A stretch of 64,000 bases of DNA from Massilia sp. UBA2604 (GCA_002339265.1 DDKG01000178.1:67485-131484), one strand, 5' to 3'; counted from the first letter of the stretch, positions 36,458-46,626 are shown. The notes: a model not told the origin generated them from the letters alone. Program-made: numbers and translations.

Positions 36458-37378
36458 ATGTCCACCGTCCAGACCACCAACCTCACCCAGCGCGTGCAGC
36501 GCGACCTCACCGACAGCTATGACGAAGAACTCGAACTGGAGCTCGACGACCGCGACCTCGACCCGGAGACGCTGCTCCCCGCCCCTGCCCGCAGCGAACA
36601 GGACAAGGATCTGCGCCGGCAATACTTTCATGAACTGTTCCGCCTCCAGGCCGAGCTGGTCAAGCTGCAGGACTGGGTGGTGCACACCGGCCACAAGGTC
36701 GTGATCCTGTTCGAGGGCCGCGACGCCGCGGGAAAGGGCGGCGTCATCAAGCGCATCGCCCAGCGCCTCAATCCCAGGGTCTGCCGGGTGGCCGCGCTGC
36801 CGGCGCCGAACGACCGCGAGCGCACCCAGTGGTATTTCCAGCGCTACGTCTCGCACCTGCCGGCGGCGGGCGAGATCGTGCTGTTCGACCGCAGTTGGTA
36901 CAACCGCGCCGGGGTCGAGCGCGTGATGGGCTTTTGCACCGACGCCCAGTACGACGAATTCTTCCAGACCGTGCCGGAATTCGAGCGCATGCTGGTGCGC
37001 TCCGGCATCCAGCTGATCAAGTACTGGTTCTCGATCTCGGACGAGGAACAGAATGCGCGCTTCCTGAGCCGCATCCACGATCCGCTCAAGCAGTGGAAAC
37101 TGAGCCCGATGGACCTGGAATCGCGCCGGCGCTGGGAAGAATACACGCGGGCCAAGGAAATCATGCTCGAGCGGACCCATATTCCCGAAGCGCGCTGGTG
37201 GGTGGTGCAAGGGGTGGACAAGAAACGCGCGCGGCTCAATTGCATTCATCACCTGCTGCAGCAGATGCCGTATGTCGAGGTCGAGCGGCCGTCGATCGAG
37301 CTGCCGGAGCGCGAGTATCACGACGATTATGTGCGGCGGCCGGTGCCGCCGGAGATCATCGTTCCCGAGGTCTTCTAA
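36458..37378 (+). CDS. ppk2: Polyphosphate kinase 2 (PPK2)
   Basis: A 306-residue single-domain PPK2 enzyme that moves phosphate between polyphosphate and nucleotides. Walker A FEGRDAAGKGGVIKRIAQRL near residue 87, VLFDRSWYNRAGVERVMGFC near 145 and the C-terminal TRAKEIMLERTHIPEARWWVVQGVDKKRARLNCIHHLL are family hallmarks. ATG 36458 follows GAGGAGG. The stop overlaps the convergent GH43 stop by 4 bases. Confidence 0.94.
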   Translation: MSTVQTTNLTQRVQRDLTDSYDEELELELDDRDLDPETLLPAPARSEQDKDLRRQYFHELFRLQAELVKLQDWVVHTGHKVVILFEGRDAAGKGGVIKRIAQRLNPRVCRVAALPAPNDRERTQWYFQRYVSHLPAAGEIVLFDRSWYNRAGVERVMGFCTDAQYDEFFQTVPEFERMLVRSGIQLIKYWFSISDEEQNARFLSRIHDPLKQWKLSPMDLESRRRWEEYTRAKEIMLERTHIPEARWWVVQGVDKKRARLNCIHHLLQQMPYVEVERPSIELPEREYHDDYVRRPVPPEIIVPEVF

Positions 37379-38340
37379 CGGCCGTCCGACGGCGCCGCCT
37401 GGGGGCCGAAGCTCGGACCGGCCGTCACCGGCCGCCCGCCCTCCCACTGGAGGCGGTCGATGCACATGCGGCGCGCGGTCTGCGCCACGTCCCAGGCATG
37501 GTAGACGATCCAGGTCTCGCTGCCGTCGGGCGAGCTGGTGAAGCTGTTGTGGCCCGGACCGACAACCGCGCCGGGACGGCTGCGCATCAGCAGCGCCTCG
37601 TCGCCACCGGCCGGACGCCGGTAGGGCCCGAGCGGATGGTCGGCGGTCACGTAGCTGATGCCATAGTTTTCGCGCTCCCAGGCGCCGCCGCTGTAGAAGC
37701 AGTAGAAGGCGCCGTCGTGCACCTGCATCGCGGCGCCCTCCACCGTGTGCCAGTCGCGCACCGCGTCGTAGATGTGGCGGTCCTTTCGGAACAAGTGCCA
37801 GTCGTGGTGCGGACGCACCACCAGGCGCGGGTCGCCGGCCAGCGTGCGCATGTCCAGCAGGCGGTCGACCACGATGCCGGTGCCGACCCGGTGGTCGCCC
37901 TCCGGGTCCAGGAAGTCGATACAGTAGTACAGATACCACTGGCCGTCGCGGTCGCGGAATGGATGGGCGTCGATCGAGAACGGCTGACCGGGCGCCAGGA
38001 CCGCCCCGCTGTCGACGAACGGTCCGGCCGGATGATCCGCCAGGGCCACCCGCAGCCGCTGGTCGGTGCCTTCCGGCGCGCTGCCCGACGAGTAGTACAT
38101 ATAGAAGCGGCCCTCATCGCAGGCCACCTCGGGCGCCCAATAGTGAGCGTCGCCGTTCGGCTCCAGCGCGTGGCCCAGCGGCGTCCACGCGACCAGGTCG
38201 GTCGACCGCAGCACCGGAACCTGGCGGCCGTCAACCCCGGCGGGACCGGTGCCGTAAGCATAGTAGACTCCCTCGTGCTTCAGCACGAAGGGGTCGGCCA
38301 TGGCGTCGGGATACACCGGGTTCTGGTAGGTGCGCTGCAT
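37375..38340 (-). CDS. Cytoplasmic GH43 glycosidase
   Basis: A 321-residue five-bladed propeller enzyme of family 43. The three catalytic acids are visible: Asp in MADPFVLKHEGVYYAYG, Asp in FSIDAHPFRDRDG and Glu in HTVEGAAMQVHDGAFYCFYSGG. There is no signal peptide, so it should act on imported oligosaccharides, probably arabino- or xylo-oligomers. It follows the TonB receptor gene by 21 bases on the same strand. Confidence 0.88.
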   Translation of the reverse strand: MQRTYQNPVYPDAMADPFVLKHEGVYYAYGTGPAGVDGRQVPVLRSTDLVAWTPLGHALEPNGDAHYWAPEVACDEGRFYMYYSSGSAPEGTDQRLRVALADHPAGPFVDSGAVLAPGQPFSIDAHPFRDRDGQWYLYYCIDFLDPEGDHRVGTGIVVDRLLDMRTLAGDPRLVVRPHHDWHLFRKDRHIYDAVRDWHTVEGAAMQVHDGAFYCFYSGGAWERENYGISYVTADHPLGPYRRPAGGDEALLMRSRPGAVVGPGHNSFTSSPDGSETWIVYHAWDVAQTARRMCIDRLQWEGGRPVTAGPSFGPQAAPSDGR

Positions 38341-38361
38341 CGTCTCTCCTGAAGGTGCGGC

Positions 38362-41127
38362 TTACATCTTGAAGCGCAGGCTTACGCCATAGGTCGTCGG
38401 GTTGTAGCGGATATCGCGCGGCTGGTAGGGACCGAGCGAACTCTGAAATTTGGCGCGGGTCAGGTTGATCGCATCGAACTGCAGCGAAACCCTGGGATTG
38501 AGCTCGTAGCCGATGCTCAGGTCGACGAAGGTGGTGGCCTTCACCACGCGGTCCTGGTCGAACGGCGGCTCGGCGATCTGCTCGACGTAGTCCCCGCGGC
38601 GCGTTGCGGCCAGGCGGCCGGTGATGCCGTGGCCCTCGTACAGCAGCGCCACGTTGTAGTTCTGGCGCGCCACGCCCACCAGCGCGGTGGTGGTGAATTC
38701 ATCGCTGTCGAACCCGGTCTTGCTCTCGTTGTCGCCGTCGATCCAGGTGTAGTTGAACTGGGCACCGAAGCCGCTCCACGGTCCGGGCAAGAAGTCGAAA
38801 AACTTCTGGATGCCGAATTCCGCCCCGCGCAAGGTACCCTTGCCCGAGTTCTGCGGGCGGGTCACGCGATAGACCTGGCCGCCGATTGTTTCGTCGAGTG
38901 TGAAGTTCTGCAGGTAGCCGACGATATCACGGTGGAACAGCGCCAGCTGGGCGTAGCCGTTGTTCTTGAAATAGTACTCGAGGGTCGCGTCCAGGTTGGT
39001 CGAGCGGGTCGGGCTCAGGTAGGGATTTCCCGCGCCGCCGTTGCCCGGCGCGTTGACGGTCGGCGGCACCAGCGATAGCGCCGGATTGAGCGCGCTGAAG
39101 TTTGGCCGGGTGATGGTGCGCCCCACCGACAGGTGCGACTGCCAGTCGTCGGTCCAGCCGATGATCGCCGAGGCGCTGGGCAGGTAGTTGGTCTCGTAGG
39201 TCGACAGGTCGACATCGGATATCACATCGCCGATGCGCGTCTGCCCGCGCAGCTCGCGGTTCACGCGCACCACGCGTGCGCCGGCTTCGCCGCTGATGTC
39301 GATGCCGGCCAGCTCGGTGTCCCAGCGCGCGGCCAGGTACAAGGTCGCGCTGCGTTCGCGCTGGTCGAACAGGCGCGTCGGGTCTTCCGGCACCCGTCCG
39401 GGCCCCACCCCGTAGCCCTCGCGCACCAGGTTGGCATGGTCGATCAGGAAGTCGGCCGAGGGTGTCGCCCACGGCCCGCCCAGGCGGTCCAGGCCCGGCG
39501 ACAGCTGCTGGAACGACGGCCCGAAAGCCTGTTCCGGTGTCGGCCGCACCGGGCCGGTGAAATCGGCATGGCCCTCGGCGCCATGGTAGCTGGCCTTGCG
39601 CGTCGACAGGCGCACACCGCCCAGCAGCGCACTGAAGAAGCCATCGCCGCCCAGGCGCCAGGTGGCGTCGGAGCGCCACTGGAATTGCGAGCCGGCCTGC
39701 TCGTTCCAGTTCTGCACCAGGCCGCGCAGCACGAACTGGCCTGGGTCGCGCAGGGCGTTGGCGCTGCCCGGCGTGGTCACCGCATTGTAGCCGCCGTGGC
39801 CGTTGGCGCCGGAGGCGAACACGCTGGAACTCGCGCCCGGCACCTGCTGGTCGACGATCACCGTGTCGTTGACGAACTTGGAGCGCGTGTAGCCCAGTTG
39901 CGAATCGATGCTCAAGGGGCCGTCCGCGTACTTGAGGCCCAGGTTCAGGTAATGCGTGGTGGTGCGCTCGTTCTGGCCCCAGGTACTGGTGGCGGTATAC
40001 GGGTCCCAGTCATAGGCGCCGCCGAACTGCGCCGCCGGCGCGCTGGCGGCCAGGATCGGGCAGATGGCGCCCATCGGCGTGTTGCAGTGCTGGCCTTGCG
40101 GGGCCAGCACCACGTTCGTCAGGCGCGGGGCCCAGGTGACGATGTTCAGGATGTAGTTCACGGCATTACGGCCCTGGTAGCCCATGCCCAGGTACTGCGC
40201 GCTGGCCTGCAGGCGCGGATTGATCTTCCACTGGAAGGCGCCGTGCACGCTCTGGCGCTCGCGCTCACCGCTGTTGTAGATGCCGCCGATGTTCGGTAAC
40301 TGGCCAAGCACCTCGCTCTCCCCCAGCGCGAACGGAGGCCGCTCGCCCAGCCGGGTGGCGGTGCCGTCGGGCCGTACCGCGAACACATTGGTCGGCCGGT
40401 CGACCCATTGCACCGGATAGGCCCAGTTCTCGCGGTTGACGGCGACGTCGAACAGGGCGCCCATCTCGCCGACATCCGTCTGCCAGCGGTTGCTGACCAG
40501 GAAGCCGCCGCCCGGATTGTGCCGGTCCCTGGTGGCGTCGCTGCCATTGGTCTGCTGCAGGCGGTCTTCGATGTAGCCGCTGGCCGTGAAACCCTTGCTG
40601 TCGAACGGCGCGCGCAGGCGGATGTTGACGGCGCCGGCGATACCGCCCTCGAACTGGTTGGCGGTGGCCGATTTATACACTTCCAACCCGCCGATCGACT
40701 GCACCGGCAAGTCCTGGTACGAAAGGCGGCGTCCGGCGGCGGTGAAGATCTCGTTGCCGTCGAGCGTCGTGGCGACGTCGGGCAGGCCGCGGATGATGAC
40801 GGTGTCGGTCTGGCCGCGGTCGCGACCGACCTGCACCCCGGCCACGCGCTGCAGGGCGTCGCCGGCCTGGCGGTCGGGGAATTTGCCGATGTCGTCGGCA
40901 TTGATGGCGTCGACCACCTGCACCGCATCGCGCTTGATGGTCTCGGCAGAGCGCAGGCTCTGGCGCAGGCCTGTTACTTCGACGATGGCGGTGGGGCCGC
41001 CGCCAGGACCAGGCGGCGCCGCGGCATCCGCTTTCTCTGCCTGCTCCGACTGTGCCAGCGCCGGCGCGGCAGGCGCCGACAGCAGCATGATGGCCGCGCA
41101 GATCGGCCTGAGGTTCGATCGGGTCAT
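38362..41127 (-). CDS. TonB-dependent receptor of the GH43 locus
   Basis: A 921-residue outer-membrane receptor. Signal peptide MTRSNLRPICAAIMLLSAPAAPALA, a plug domain starting near IVEVTGLRQSLRSAETIKRDAVQVVDAINADDIGKFPD, and a barrel ending VSLRFKM with terminal hydrophobic alternation. The plug resembles sugar-locus receptors of the Caulobacter/Xanthomonas type. ATG 41127 has AGGAGA upstream. A 23-bp motif lies ~100 bases before it. Likely brings arabinan-type oligosaccharides to the periplasm. Confidence 0.92.
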   Translation of the reverse strand: MTRSNLRPICAAIMLLSAPAAPALAQSEQAEKADAAAPPGPGGGPTAIVEVTGLRQSLRSAETIKRDAVQVVDAINADDIGKFPDRQAGDALQRVAGVQVGRDRGQTDTVIIRGLPDVATTLDGNEIFTAAGRRLSYQDLPVQSIGGLEVYKSATANQFEGGIAGAVNIRLRAPFDSKGFTASGYIEDRLQQTNGSDATRDRHNPGGGFLVSNRWQTDVGEMGALFDVAVNRENWAYPVQWVDRPTNVFAVRPDGTATRLGERPPFALGESEVLGQLPNIGGIYNSGERERQSVHGAFQWKINPRLQASAQYLGMGYQGRNAVNYILNIVTWAPRLTNVVLAPQGQHCNTPMGAICPILAASAPAAQFGGAYDWDPYTATSTWGQNERTTTHYLNLGLKYADGPLSIDSQLGYTRSKFVNDTVIVDQQVPGASSSVFASGANGHGGYNAVTTPGSANALRDPGQFVLRGLVQNWNEQAGSQFQWRSDATWRLGGDGFFSALLGGVRLSTRKASYHGAEGHADFTGPVRPTPEQAFGPSFQQLSPGLDRLGGPWATPSADFLIDHANLVREGYGVGPGRVPEDPTRLFDQRERSATLYLAARWDTELAGIDISGEAGARVVRVNRELRGQTRIGDVISDVDLSTYETNYLPSASAIIGWTDDWQSHLSVGRTITRPNFSALNPALSLVPPTVNAPGNGGAGNPYLSPTRSTNLDATLEYYFKNNGYAQLALFHRDIVGYLQNFTLDETIGGQVYRVTRPQNSGKGTLRGAEFGIQKFFDFLPGPWSGFGAQFNYTWIDGDNESKTGFDSDEFTTTALVGVARQNYNVALLYEGHGITGRLAATRRGDYVEQIAEPPFDQDRVVKATTFVDLSIGYELNPRVSLQFDAINLTRAKFQSSLGPYQPRDIRYNPTTYGVSLRFKM

Positions 41128-41229
41128 GCCTGTCTCCTGGTGTGGTGGTCGAGGGATCTCGTCCTGCCCGCCGGTCAGTGCCGGCTTGGGTCCATGCCAC
41201 ATACTAAGAGCGCCTCGAGCGCGTCACCC

Positions 41230-41252
41230 ATAACGAAATGCGCGGGAGCTAT
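41230..41252 (-). promoter_or_regulatory. Candidate LysR-type operator before the TonB receptor
   Basis: The site reads ATAACGAAA, T, GCGCGGGAG, C, TAT. It is 21/23 identical to 46629-46651 and shows an interrupted dyad (ATA at one end, TAT at the other). It lies 103 bases upstream of the receptor ATG, just past the ABC ATPase stop. Confidence 0.65.
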
Positions 41253-41261
41253 CCGAAATCG

Positions 41262-42404
41262 TCATGTCATGGGTTCGCGCAAGCCCTGACCAGCGGCGCT
41301 GTCGGCCCAGCCGGGCGTGAAAGCCCGGTCGCTGCTGTCGAACAGGAAGGCGCGGGTGGCCGGGAAGGCCAGCGTCACGCGGCTGCCGGGGGCCGGCGGC
41401 GCGGTGTCGGCGTCGCATTTGAGCGCCACCATGTCGCCGCCGCCGTCGGCGTGCGCATAGACCAGGGTCACGTCGCCCAGGTACTCGACCAGGGCCACGC
41501 TGGCGCCGATGCCGCCGCCCTCGCCCGTGCGCACGATCTGCAGGTGTTCCGGACGCACGCCCAGCACCACCTTGTCGCCTGGCCTGGCGCGCGCGGCGTC
41601 GGCCGCCACCTGCACCCGCACCCCATGCGCCAGCTCGATGGTGGCGCCCCGCGCCTGGGCCACGACCAGCGTCGCGTCGAAGAAATTCATGCGCGGCGAG
41701 CCGAGAAAGCCTGCCACGAAACGGTTGGCCGGACGCTCGTACAGTTCGAACGGGCTGCCGACCTGCTCGATCCGGCCGCCATTGAGCACGACGATCTTCT
41801 GGCCCAGCGTCATCGCTTCCACCTGGTCGTGGGTGACATAGATCATGGTGCTGCCCAGCTCACGGTGCAGGCGCGCCAGTTCGACCCGGGTCTGGCCGCG
41901 CAGGGCGGCGTCCAGGTTCGACAGGGGCTCGTCGAACAGGAAGACCTCGGGCTTGCGCACGATGGCGCGGCCGATCGCCACGCGCTGGCGCTGGCCACCG
42001 GACAGCGCCTTCGGCTTGCGCTCGAGCAGGTGGTCGATCTGCAGGATGCCGGCGGCGCGCTCCACCCGTGCGCGGATTTCATCCTTCGGCACCTTGGCCA
42101 GCCTGAGCGCGAACCCCATGTTCTCGAATACGCTCATGTGCGGATACAGGGCGTAGCTCTGGAATACCATCGCAATGCCGCGCCGGGACGGCTCGATCCC
42201 GTTGCTGACGACGCCGCCGATCTCCAGCGTGCCCTCGCCGACGTCCTCCAGTCCCGCGATGATGCGCAGCAGCGTCGACTTGCCGCAGCCGGACGGACCG
42301 ACGAAGACGACGAACTCGCCGTCGGCGATCTCCAGGTCGACGTCCTTGATCACAAGGTTGTCGTCGAAGCGCTTGCGGATGCCGCTCAGGCTTACTGATG
42401 CCAT
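41262..42404 (-). CDS. Sugar ABC transporter ATP-binding protein (UgpC/MsmX type)
   Basis: A 380-residue ATPase: Walker A GPSGCGKSTLLRIIAGLED near residue 38, signature LSGGQRQRVAIGRAIVRKP, Walker B FLFDEPLSNLDAAL, and a C-terminal TOBE/OB domain. It energises the two permeases encoded upstream. Same strand, 30 bases after the MalG-like gene. Completes a full importer with the adjacent binding protein. Confidence 0.94.
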   Translation of the reverse strand: MASVSLSGIRKRFDDNLVIKDVDLEIADGEFVVFVGPSGCGKSTLLRIIAGLEDVGEGTLEIGGVVSNGIEPSRRGIAMVFQSYALYPHMSVFENMGFALRLAKVPKDEIRARVERAAGILQIDHLLERKPKALSGGQRQRVAIGRAIVRKPEVFLFDEPLSNLDAALRGQTRVELARLHRELGSTMIYVTHDQVEAMTLGQKIVVLNGGRIEQVGSPFELYERPANRFVAGFLGSPRMNFFDATLVVAQARGATIELAHGVRVQVAADAARARPGDKVVLGVRPEHLQIVRTGEGGGIGASVALVEYLGDVTLVYAHADGGGDMVALKCDADTAPPAPGSRVTLAFPATRAFLFDSSDRAFTPGWADSAAGQGLREPMT

Positions 42405-42434
42405 GTTCTGCCTCTATTCGTCATTCTGTTTCGA

Positions 42435-43268
42435 TCAGCCCTTGAGGCCACTGGCGGCCAGGAAGCCCTGGGTCACGCGGCGCTGGAACACCACATACGC
42501 CAGCGCCACCGGCAGCGCCCCGAGTAGGGCCGCCGCCATGAGCTGCGCATAGCGCACCCCGAAAGCATCGTAGGTCTGGGTCAGGCCCAGCGGAATCGTC
42601 ATCATGTCGTTCGACGTCACGATGATGAACGGCCACAGGAAGTTGTTCCACGCGCCGATGAAGGTCACGATCGCCATCGCCCACACGATGTTGCCCGAGA
42701 TCGGCAGGTAGACGCTCCAGAGCACGCGCAAAGGCCCCGCCCCATCCATCACCGCCGCCTCGCGAAAGTCCGCGGGAACCGCATCGAAGAACTGCTTGAA
42801 CACATAGATCACCACCGGCGACACCACTTGCGGCAGCACCAGGCCGGCGTAGCTGTTGATCAGTCCGAGCCCGTTCATGGTGCGAAACAGCGGCACCAGC
42901 AAGGCCTCGAAAGGCAGCAGGAAGGCCAGCATGGCGATGCCGAACAGGAGCGAACGTCCCTTGAAGCGCAGCTGCGAGAACGCGTAGGCCGCCGTCAGGC
43001 TGATCGCCATCGTCACCAGCGTCACCAGCAGCGCCACCAGCGCGCTGTTGAACAGCCAGCGCGGCAGGTTGCCGGCGCCGAGCGTCCTGGCGAAGGCGTC
43101 CAGGGTCCAGGTGCGCGGCAGCCAGTGGAAGGTCGCGGACACGGTCTCGAGTTCGGGCCGCAGCGCGGTCGACAGGGCCCACAGCAGCGGGAAGACCCAC
43201 AGCGCCGCCAACACGCAGGCCGACGCCGTGGCCACGATGCTCCAGCCGAGCTGCGACGGATGCCTCAT
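42435..43268 (-). CDS. Sugar ABC permease, MalG type
   Basis: A 277-residue inner-membrane permease with six helices and the EAA loop (ADFREAAVMDGAGPLRVLWSVYLPIS). ATG 43268 (MRHPSQLGWSIVATASACVL) overlaps the MalF-like stop (ATGA). Pairs with the next gene upstream. Confidence 0.93.
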   Translation of the reverse strand: MRHPSQLGWSIVATASACVLAALWVFPLLWALSTALRPELETVSATFHWLPRTWTLDAFARTLGAGNLPRWLFNSALVALLVTLVTMAISLTAAYAFSQLRFKGRSLLFGIAMLAFLLPFEALLVPLFRTMNGLGLINSYAGLVLPQVVSPVVIYVFKQFFDAVPADFREAAVMDGAGPLRVLWSVYLPISGNIVWAMAIVTFIGAWNNFLWPFIIVTSNDMMTIPLGLTQTYDAFGVRYAQLMAAALLGALPVALAYVVFQRRVTQGFLAASGLKG

Positions 43269-44188
43269 GCGCCCCTCCCCGCGCGCGTCCGGCGCCACGA
43301 GCGGCCCAGCCACAGCTGCAGCAACGACAGCGCGATCACGACCACCATGAAGGCCATCGCGATCGCCGCCGCATAGCCGGCGTCGCTCTGGGTGAACGCG
43401 GTCTCGTACATATAGTGCAAGGTCACGCGGGTGGTGTTGAACGGCCCGCCGGTGGTAAGGATATAGGTCTGGCCAAAGATCTTGAGCGACGCGATCAGCT
43501 GCAGCAAGAGCGCGGTGCCGACCACCGGCCGCAGGGCCGGCCAGGTGATCGCCCGGAACAATGTGAAGCCGCGCGCGCCGTCCAGCGCAGCCGCCTCGTA
43601 CAGCTCGGCCGGGATATTGCGCAGGCCGGCCAGCAGCATCAGCATATTGAAGCCCACGGTCCACCAGATGGTACCGATCGCCACCATCGGCATGGCCCAA
43701 TCGACGTCGGCGAGCCAGGCGCGCTGGCCACCGACGATGTGGTTGACGACGCCCGACGAGGGCTGCAGCATCCAGTCGGCGATCAGGGTCATCACCGAGA
43801 TCGGCAACACGTAGGGCAGGAAAAAAGCGCCCTGTAGCCAGCTGGAAGCGCGCACGAAGCGGTGCACCAGCAGCGCCATCACCAACCCCAGGGCGGTCAG
43901 CGGGATCACGGTCAGCAGCGAAAAATAAAAGGTGTGGCCGAGCGAAGCCCAGAACGCCTCGTCCTGCACCAGGGTCGCGTAGTTGGCCAGGCCGACGAAG
44001 GCGCTGGTGCGCGTCAGGCTGCTCTCGGTCAGGCTCAGCCAGAAGGTCTGGACCGCCGGCCCCAAGAAGAACAAGAGAAAGACCAGCAAGAAGGGCGCCA
44101 GCAGCAGCGCCGCGGGCAGGCCCTCGGCACGCCCCGCCGTGGGCGGTGCGGACCGGGCCAGCTCCATGTTTGCGACGCGTTTGGACAT
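43265..44188 (-). CDS. Sugar ABC permease, MalF type
   Basis: A 307-residue permease with six helices after a short cytoplasmic head. The EAA loop is AELYEAAALDGARGFTLFRAITWPALRP. ATG 44188 (MSKRVANMELARSAPP) is chosen since GAAGGAA lies just upstream. It begins 30 bases past the binding-protein stop. Confidence 0.93.
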   Translation of the reverse strand: MSKRVANMELARSAPPTAGRAEGLPAALLLAPFLLVFLLFFLGPAVQTFWLSLTESSLTRTSAFVGLANYATLVQDEAFWASLGHTFYFSLLTVIPLTALGLVMALLVHRFVRASSWLQGAFFLPYVLPISVMTLIADWMLQPSSGVVNHIVGGQRAWLADVDWAMPMVAIGTIWWTVGFNMLMLLAGLRNIPAELYEAAALDGARGFTLFRAITWPALRPVVGTALLLQLIASLKIFGQTYILTTGGPFNTTRVTLHYMYETAFTQSDAGYAAAIAMAFMVVVIALSLLQLWLGRSWRRTRAGRGA

Positions 44189-44218
44189 TGCTTCTTCCTT
44201 GCTCCTGGTACCCATCAA

Positions 44219-45514
44219 TCAATAACGGGGCGGCCGCTTGCGCAGCAGGCGCGACGCCTCTTTCTCGAACATGCGCAGTGCCTGCGCAGGCGCCAACTGG
44301 CCGGACAAGGCGCCGGGCAGGTATTTGGACGCCATCGCCTCGACCGGTCCGGCCGCGCCCATATACCAGCCGCCCGGGTCGTAGACCACGTTCGCGATCG
44401 CGCCGGCGTACAGGGCGTTGGGCATCAGCGCGCGCGCCGCGGGCGATTCGGCCACCGGACGGTAGGCCGGCACGTGCCCTCCCTCGGCCCAGCCCATCGA
44501 GTTGCGGCTCACGAAGGCCATGAAATCCAGCGCCGCGCGCAGTTTGGCGGGCGCCATCGGCCTGCCCTCGTTGGCGGGGATCGCGAACGCATGCGAGTCG
44601 GTCCACACGCTGGCGTCCTGGTACAGCCGCGGCAGCGGCACGATGCCGTATGCGAAGCCGAGCGTGCGCTGGCGCGTGGCGCGCACCAGTTCCGGCACCT
44701 CCCATACGCCGTTGACCATGAAGCCGGCTCCGCCGCCCATGAACTGGCTGGTCGATGCCGGGTAGTCCAGCCCCGCCTGGGCATAGCCGCCGGTGAACCA
44801 GGCGCTGACCCTGGCCAGCTCCTCGACGCCGGCGGCGCCATAGGCGAAGCGGCCGTCCTCGATCAGCGGCGCCTTGCGCTGCGCCAGCAGCGACACCCAC
44901 AGGCGCCAGATCGCATAGGAGCTCTGGCTGGCCTCCATCGCCAGCCCGGCCCTGCCGGTCTTCTGCTTCACCCCGCGAAAGGCCGCGCTCAAGGCTGCAT
45001 GGCCCTCGATGGGCTTGAGGACGCTGGCGTCGTCGAGCAGTCCGGCCTGGGCCGCCAGGGTCTTGTTGTAGTACAGGACCAGCGGATGCAGGTCGAGCGG
45101 GATGGCGTAGCTGGCGCCCTCATAATGCGATTTCTCCCACTGGCGCGGAAAGTAGTCGCTGCCTTTCAGGCCTGCGGCCTTGAGTTCGTGGTCGCCGATC
45201 GGGCGCAGCACGCCGCCGCCGGCCAGGTTGGGCAGGCGCGACAGGTGGATGGTGGCGATGTCCGGCCCCTCGCCTACCACCGACGAGGTAATCAGCTTGG
45301 TGTAGAACGGCTCGCCCCATTTCAGCGTGGTGCTCACCACGCGCGCCGCGCGCTGGCTGGCGTTGAAGGCGTCGACCAGCGCGCGCATGCGCGCGCCATC
45401 GCCGCCGCTGAGCAGCGTCCACATGCGGATCTCGACCGGCGCCTGCGCGCTGGCACGCAGCGCCGGCATTCCGAGCAGGATCGAAGCCGCGAGTAGTTTC
45501 CTGCGCTTTGTCAC
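44219..45514 (-). CDS. Sugar ABC solute-binding protein
   Basis: A 431-residue periplasmic binding protein. GTG 45514 (MTKRRKLLAASILLGMPALRASAQA) has GGGAG upstream and gives a clean signal peptide. The fold is family 1 (WTLLSGGDGARMRALVDAFNAS; TIHLSRLPNLAGGGVLRPI; GGAGFMVNGVWEVPELV). First gene of the ABC operon, after the secreted GH43 gene. Confidence 0.93.
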   Translation of the reverse strand: MTKRRKLLAASILLGMPALRASAQAPVEIRMWTLLSGGDGARMRALVDAFNASQRAARVVSTTLKWGEPFYTKLITSSVVGEGPDIATIHLSRLPNLAGGGVLRPIGDHELKAAGLKGSDYFPRQWEKSHYEGASYAIPLDLHPLVLYYNKTLAAQAGLLDDASVLKPIEGHAALSAAFRGVKQKTGRAGLAMEASQSSYAIWRLWVSLLAQRKAPLIEDGRFAYGAAGVEELARVSAWFTGGYAQAGLDYPASTSQFMGGGAGFMVNGVWEVPELVRATRQRTLGFAYGIVPLPRLYQDASVWTDSHAFAIPANEGRPMAPAKLRAALDFMAFVSRNSMGWAEGGHVPAYRPVAESPAARALMPNALYAGAIANVVYDPGGWYMGAAGPVEAMASKYLPGALSGQLAPAQALRMFEKEASRLLRKRPPRY

Positions 45515-45574
45515 TCTGTCTCCCTGTCGATGCACCGGTGCTATTATGGACTGCAATCGGCCGGCGCAGCGCCC

Positions 45575-46549
45575 TTACCTGACCAGTGTCGGGCCATGCA
45601 CCACGGGTTGGCCGTCGACCCAATCGAGCTTGTCGATGTAGAGAAAGCGCCGGCCGCCTCGGCTGCCGTCCGGCTTGAGCTCCCACGCATGGTAGGCAAT
45701 GTAGTCGCGGCCGCCGGCCTGGAACACCGACTGGTGGCCCGGCCCCATCAGCGCCACCTCGGGGCGGCTTTTCAGGAATGGCCCGTCGCCCACCGGCTGG
45801 CAAGGTCCCATTGGACCGGCGCAGCTAGCGTGGCCCGCCGCATACGAGCCGTCGCCGAAATCGTTGGCAGAATACAGCAGCGTGTATCTGCCGCCGCGCC
45901 GAACCATCGTCGGCGCCTCGATCACCTTGCCTTCCCATGCGCGCCCGTTGGTGAGCAGCCTGGTGGGCTGGCCCACCAGTCCCAGGCCGCCCGGCCGCAG
46001 CTCCTGGGCGAAGATGTGGGTGGGCTGCTTGCAGCAGTTGCCGTCGTTCTTGAAGTACAGGTAGAGCCGGCCGCCGTCCTGGAACGGGCTGGCGTCGATG
46101 GTCCCGCCCAGCTCCGCCTGGCATATCAGGGGCGCGGCAGCACCATCGACGAAGGGGCCGCGCGGCGAATACGCCACCGCCGCGCCGACGCACTGGCGGT
46201 CGGATGCCTTGTCGTGGGCCGTGTAGTACAGCACGTAGCGCCCCCCGAGCTTGATGACTTCGGGCGCCCACACGTGCGGCACCGGCTGGCGCACCCAGGA
46301 CGCCAGCACCGGCATTGCGTCGGGCAGTGCGCGCCAGGCCTGCAGGTCGGCCGAATGCAGCAGCTGGACGTGCTTGCCATTTGCATTGGTCGCGTAAGCG
46401 TAATAGCCGTCGCCGTGCGGCAGCACGAAGGGGTCGGGGAAATCGCCCAGCGAGCTCGATGCTGGCTGTGGCAGGAGCTGGGCCTGGCCCGGCAACGGCA
46501 ACAGTGCCGCGCACAGGCTGGCCAGGCAAAGTGGCAAGCGGTGGTCCAT
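45575..46549 (-). CDS. Secreted GH43 glycosidase
   Basis: A 324-residue enzyme with signal peptide MDHRLPLCLASLCAALLPLPGQAQ. Catalytic residues: Asp in GDFPDPFVLPHGDGYYAYA, Asp in GGTIDASPFQDGG and Glu in GKVIEAPTMVRRGGRY. Probably cuts arabinan- or xylan-derived chains in the periplasm or outside. The LysR-type motif lies 80 bases upstream. Confidence 0.9.
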   Translation of the reverse strand: MDHRLPLCLASLCAALLPLPGQAQLLPQPASSSLGDFPDPFVLPHGDGYYAYATNANGKHVQLLHSADLQAWRALPDAMPVLASWVRQPVPHVWAPEVIKLGGRYVLYYTAHDKASDRQCVGAAVAYSPRGPFVDGAAAPLICQAELGGTIDASPFQDGGRLYLYFKNDGNCCKQPTHIFAQELRPGGLGLVGQPTRLLTNGRAWEGKVIEAPTMVRRGGRYTLLYSANDFGDGSYAAGHASCAGPMGPCQPVGDGPFLKSRPEVALMGPGHQSVFQAGGRDYIAYHAWELKPDGSRGGRRFLYIDKLDWVDGQPVVHGPTLVR

Positions 46550-46626
46550 GGATGGCTGTCTCCTCGGCGCCGTTGGCGGCTGCTCGTGTGGTGACAGGAA
46601 TCATACGAACGCCAACCGCCCGCCTC

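Noticed and set aside
37375..46549. The two GH43 genes as a recent duplication
   Set aside because: They share only family motifs; one is secreted and one is cytoplasmic, and sequences around the motifs differ widely.
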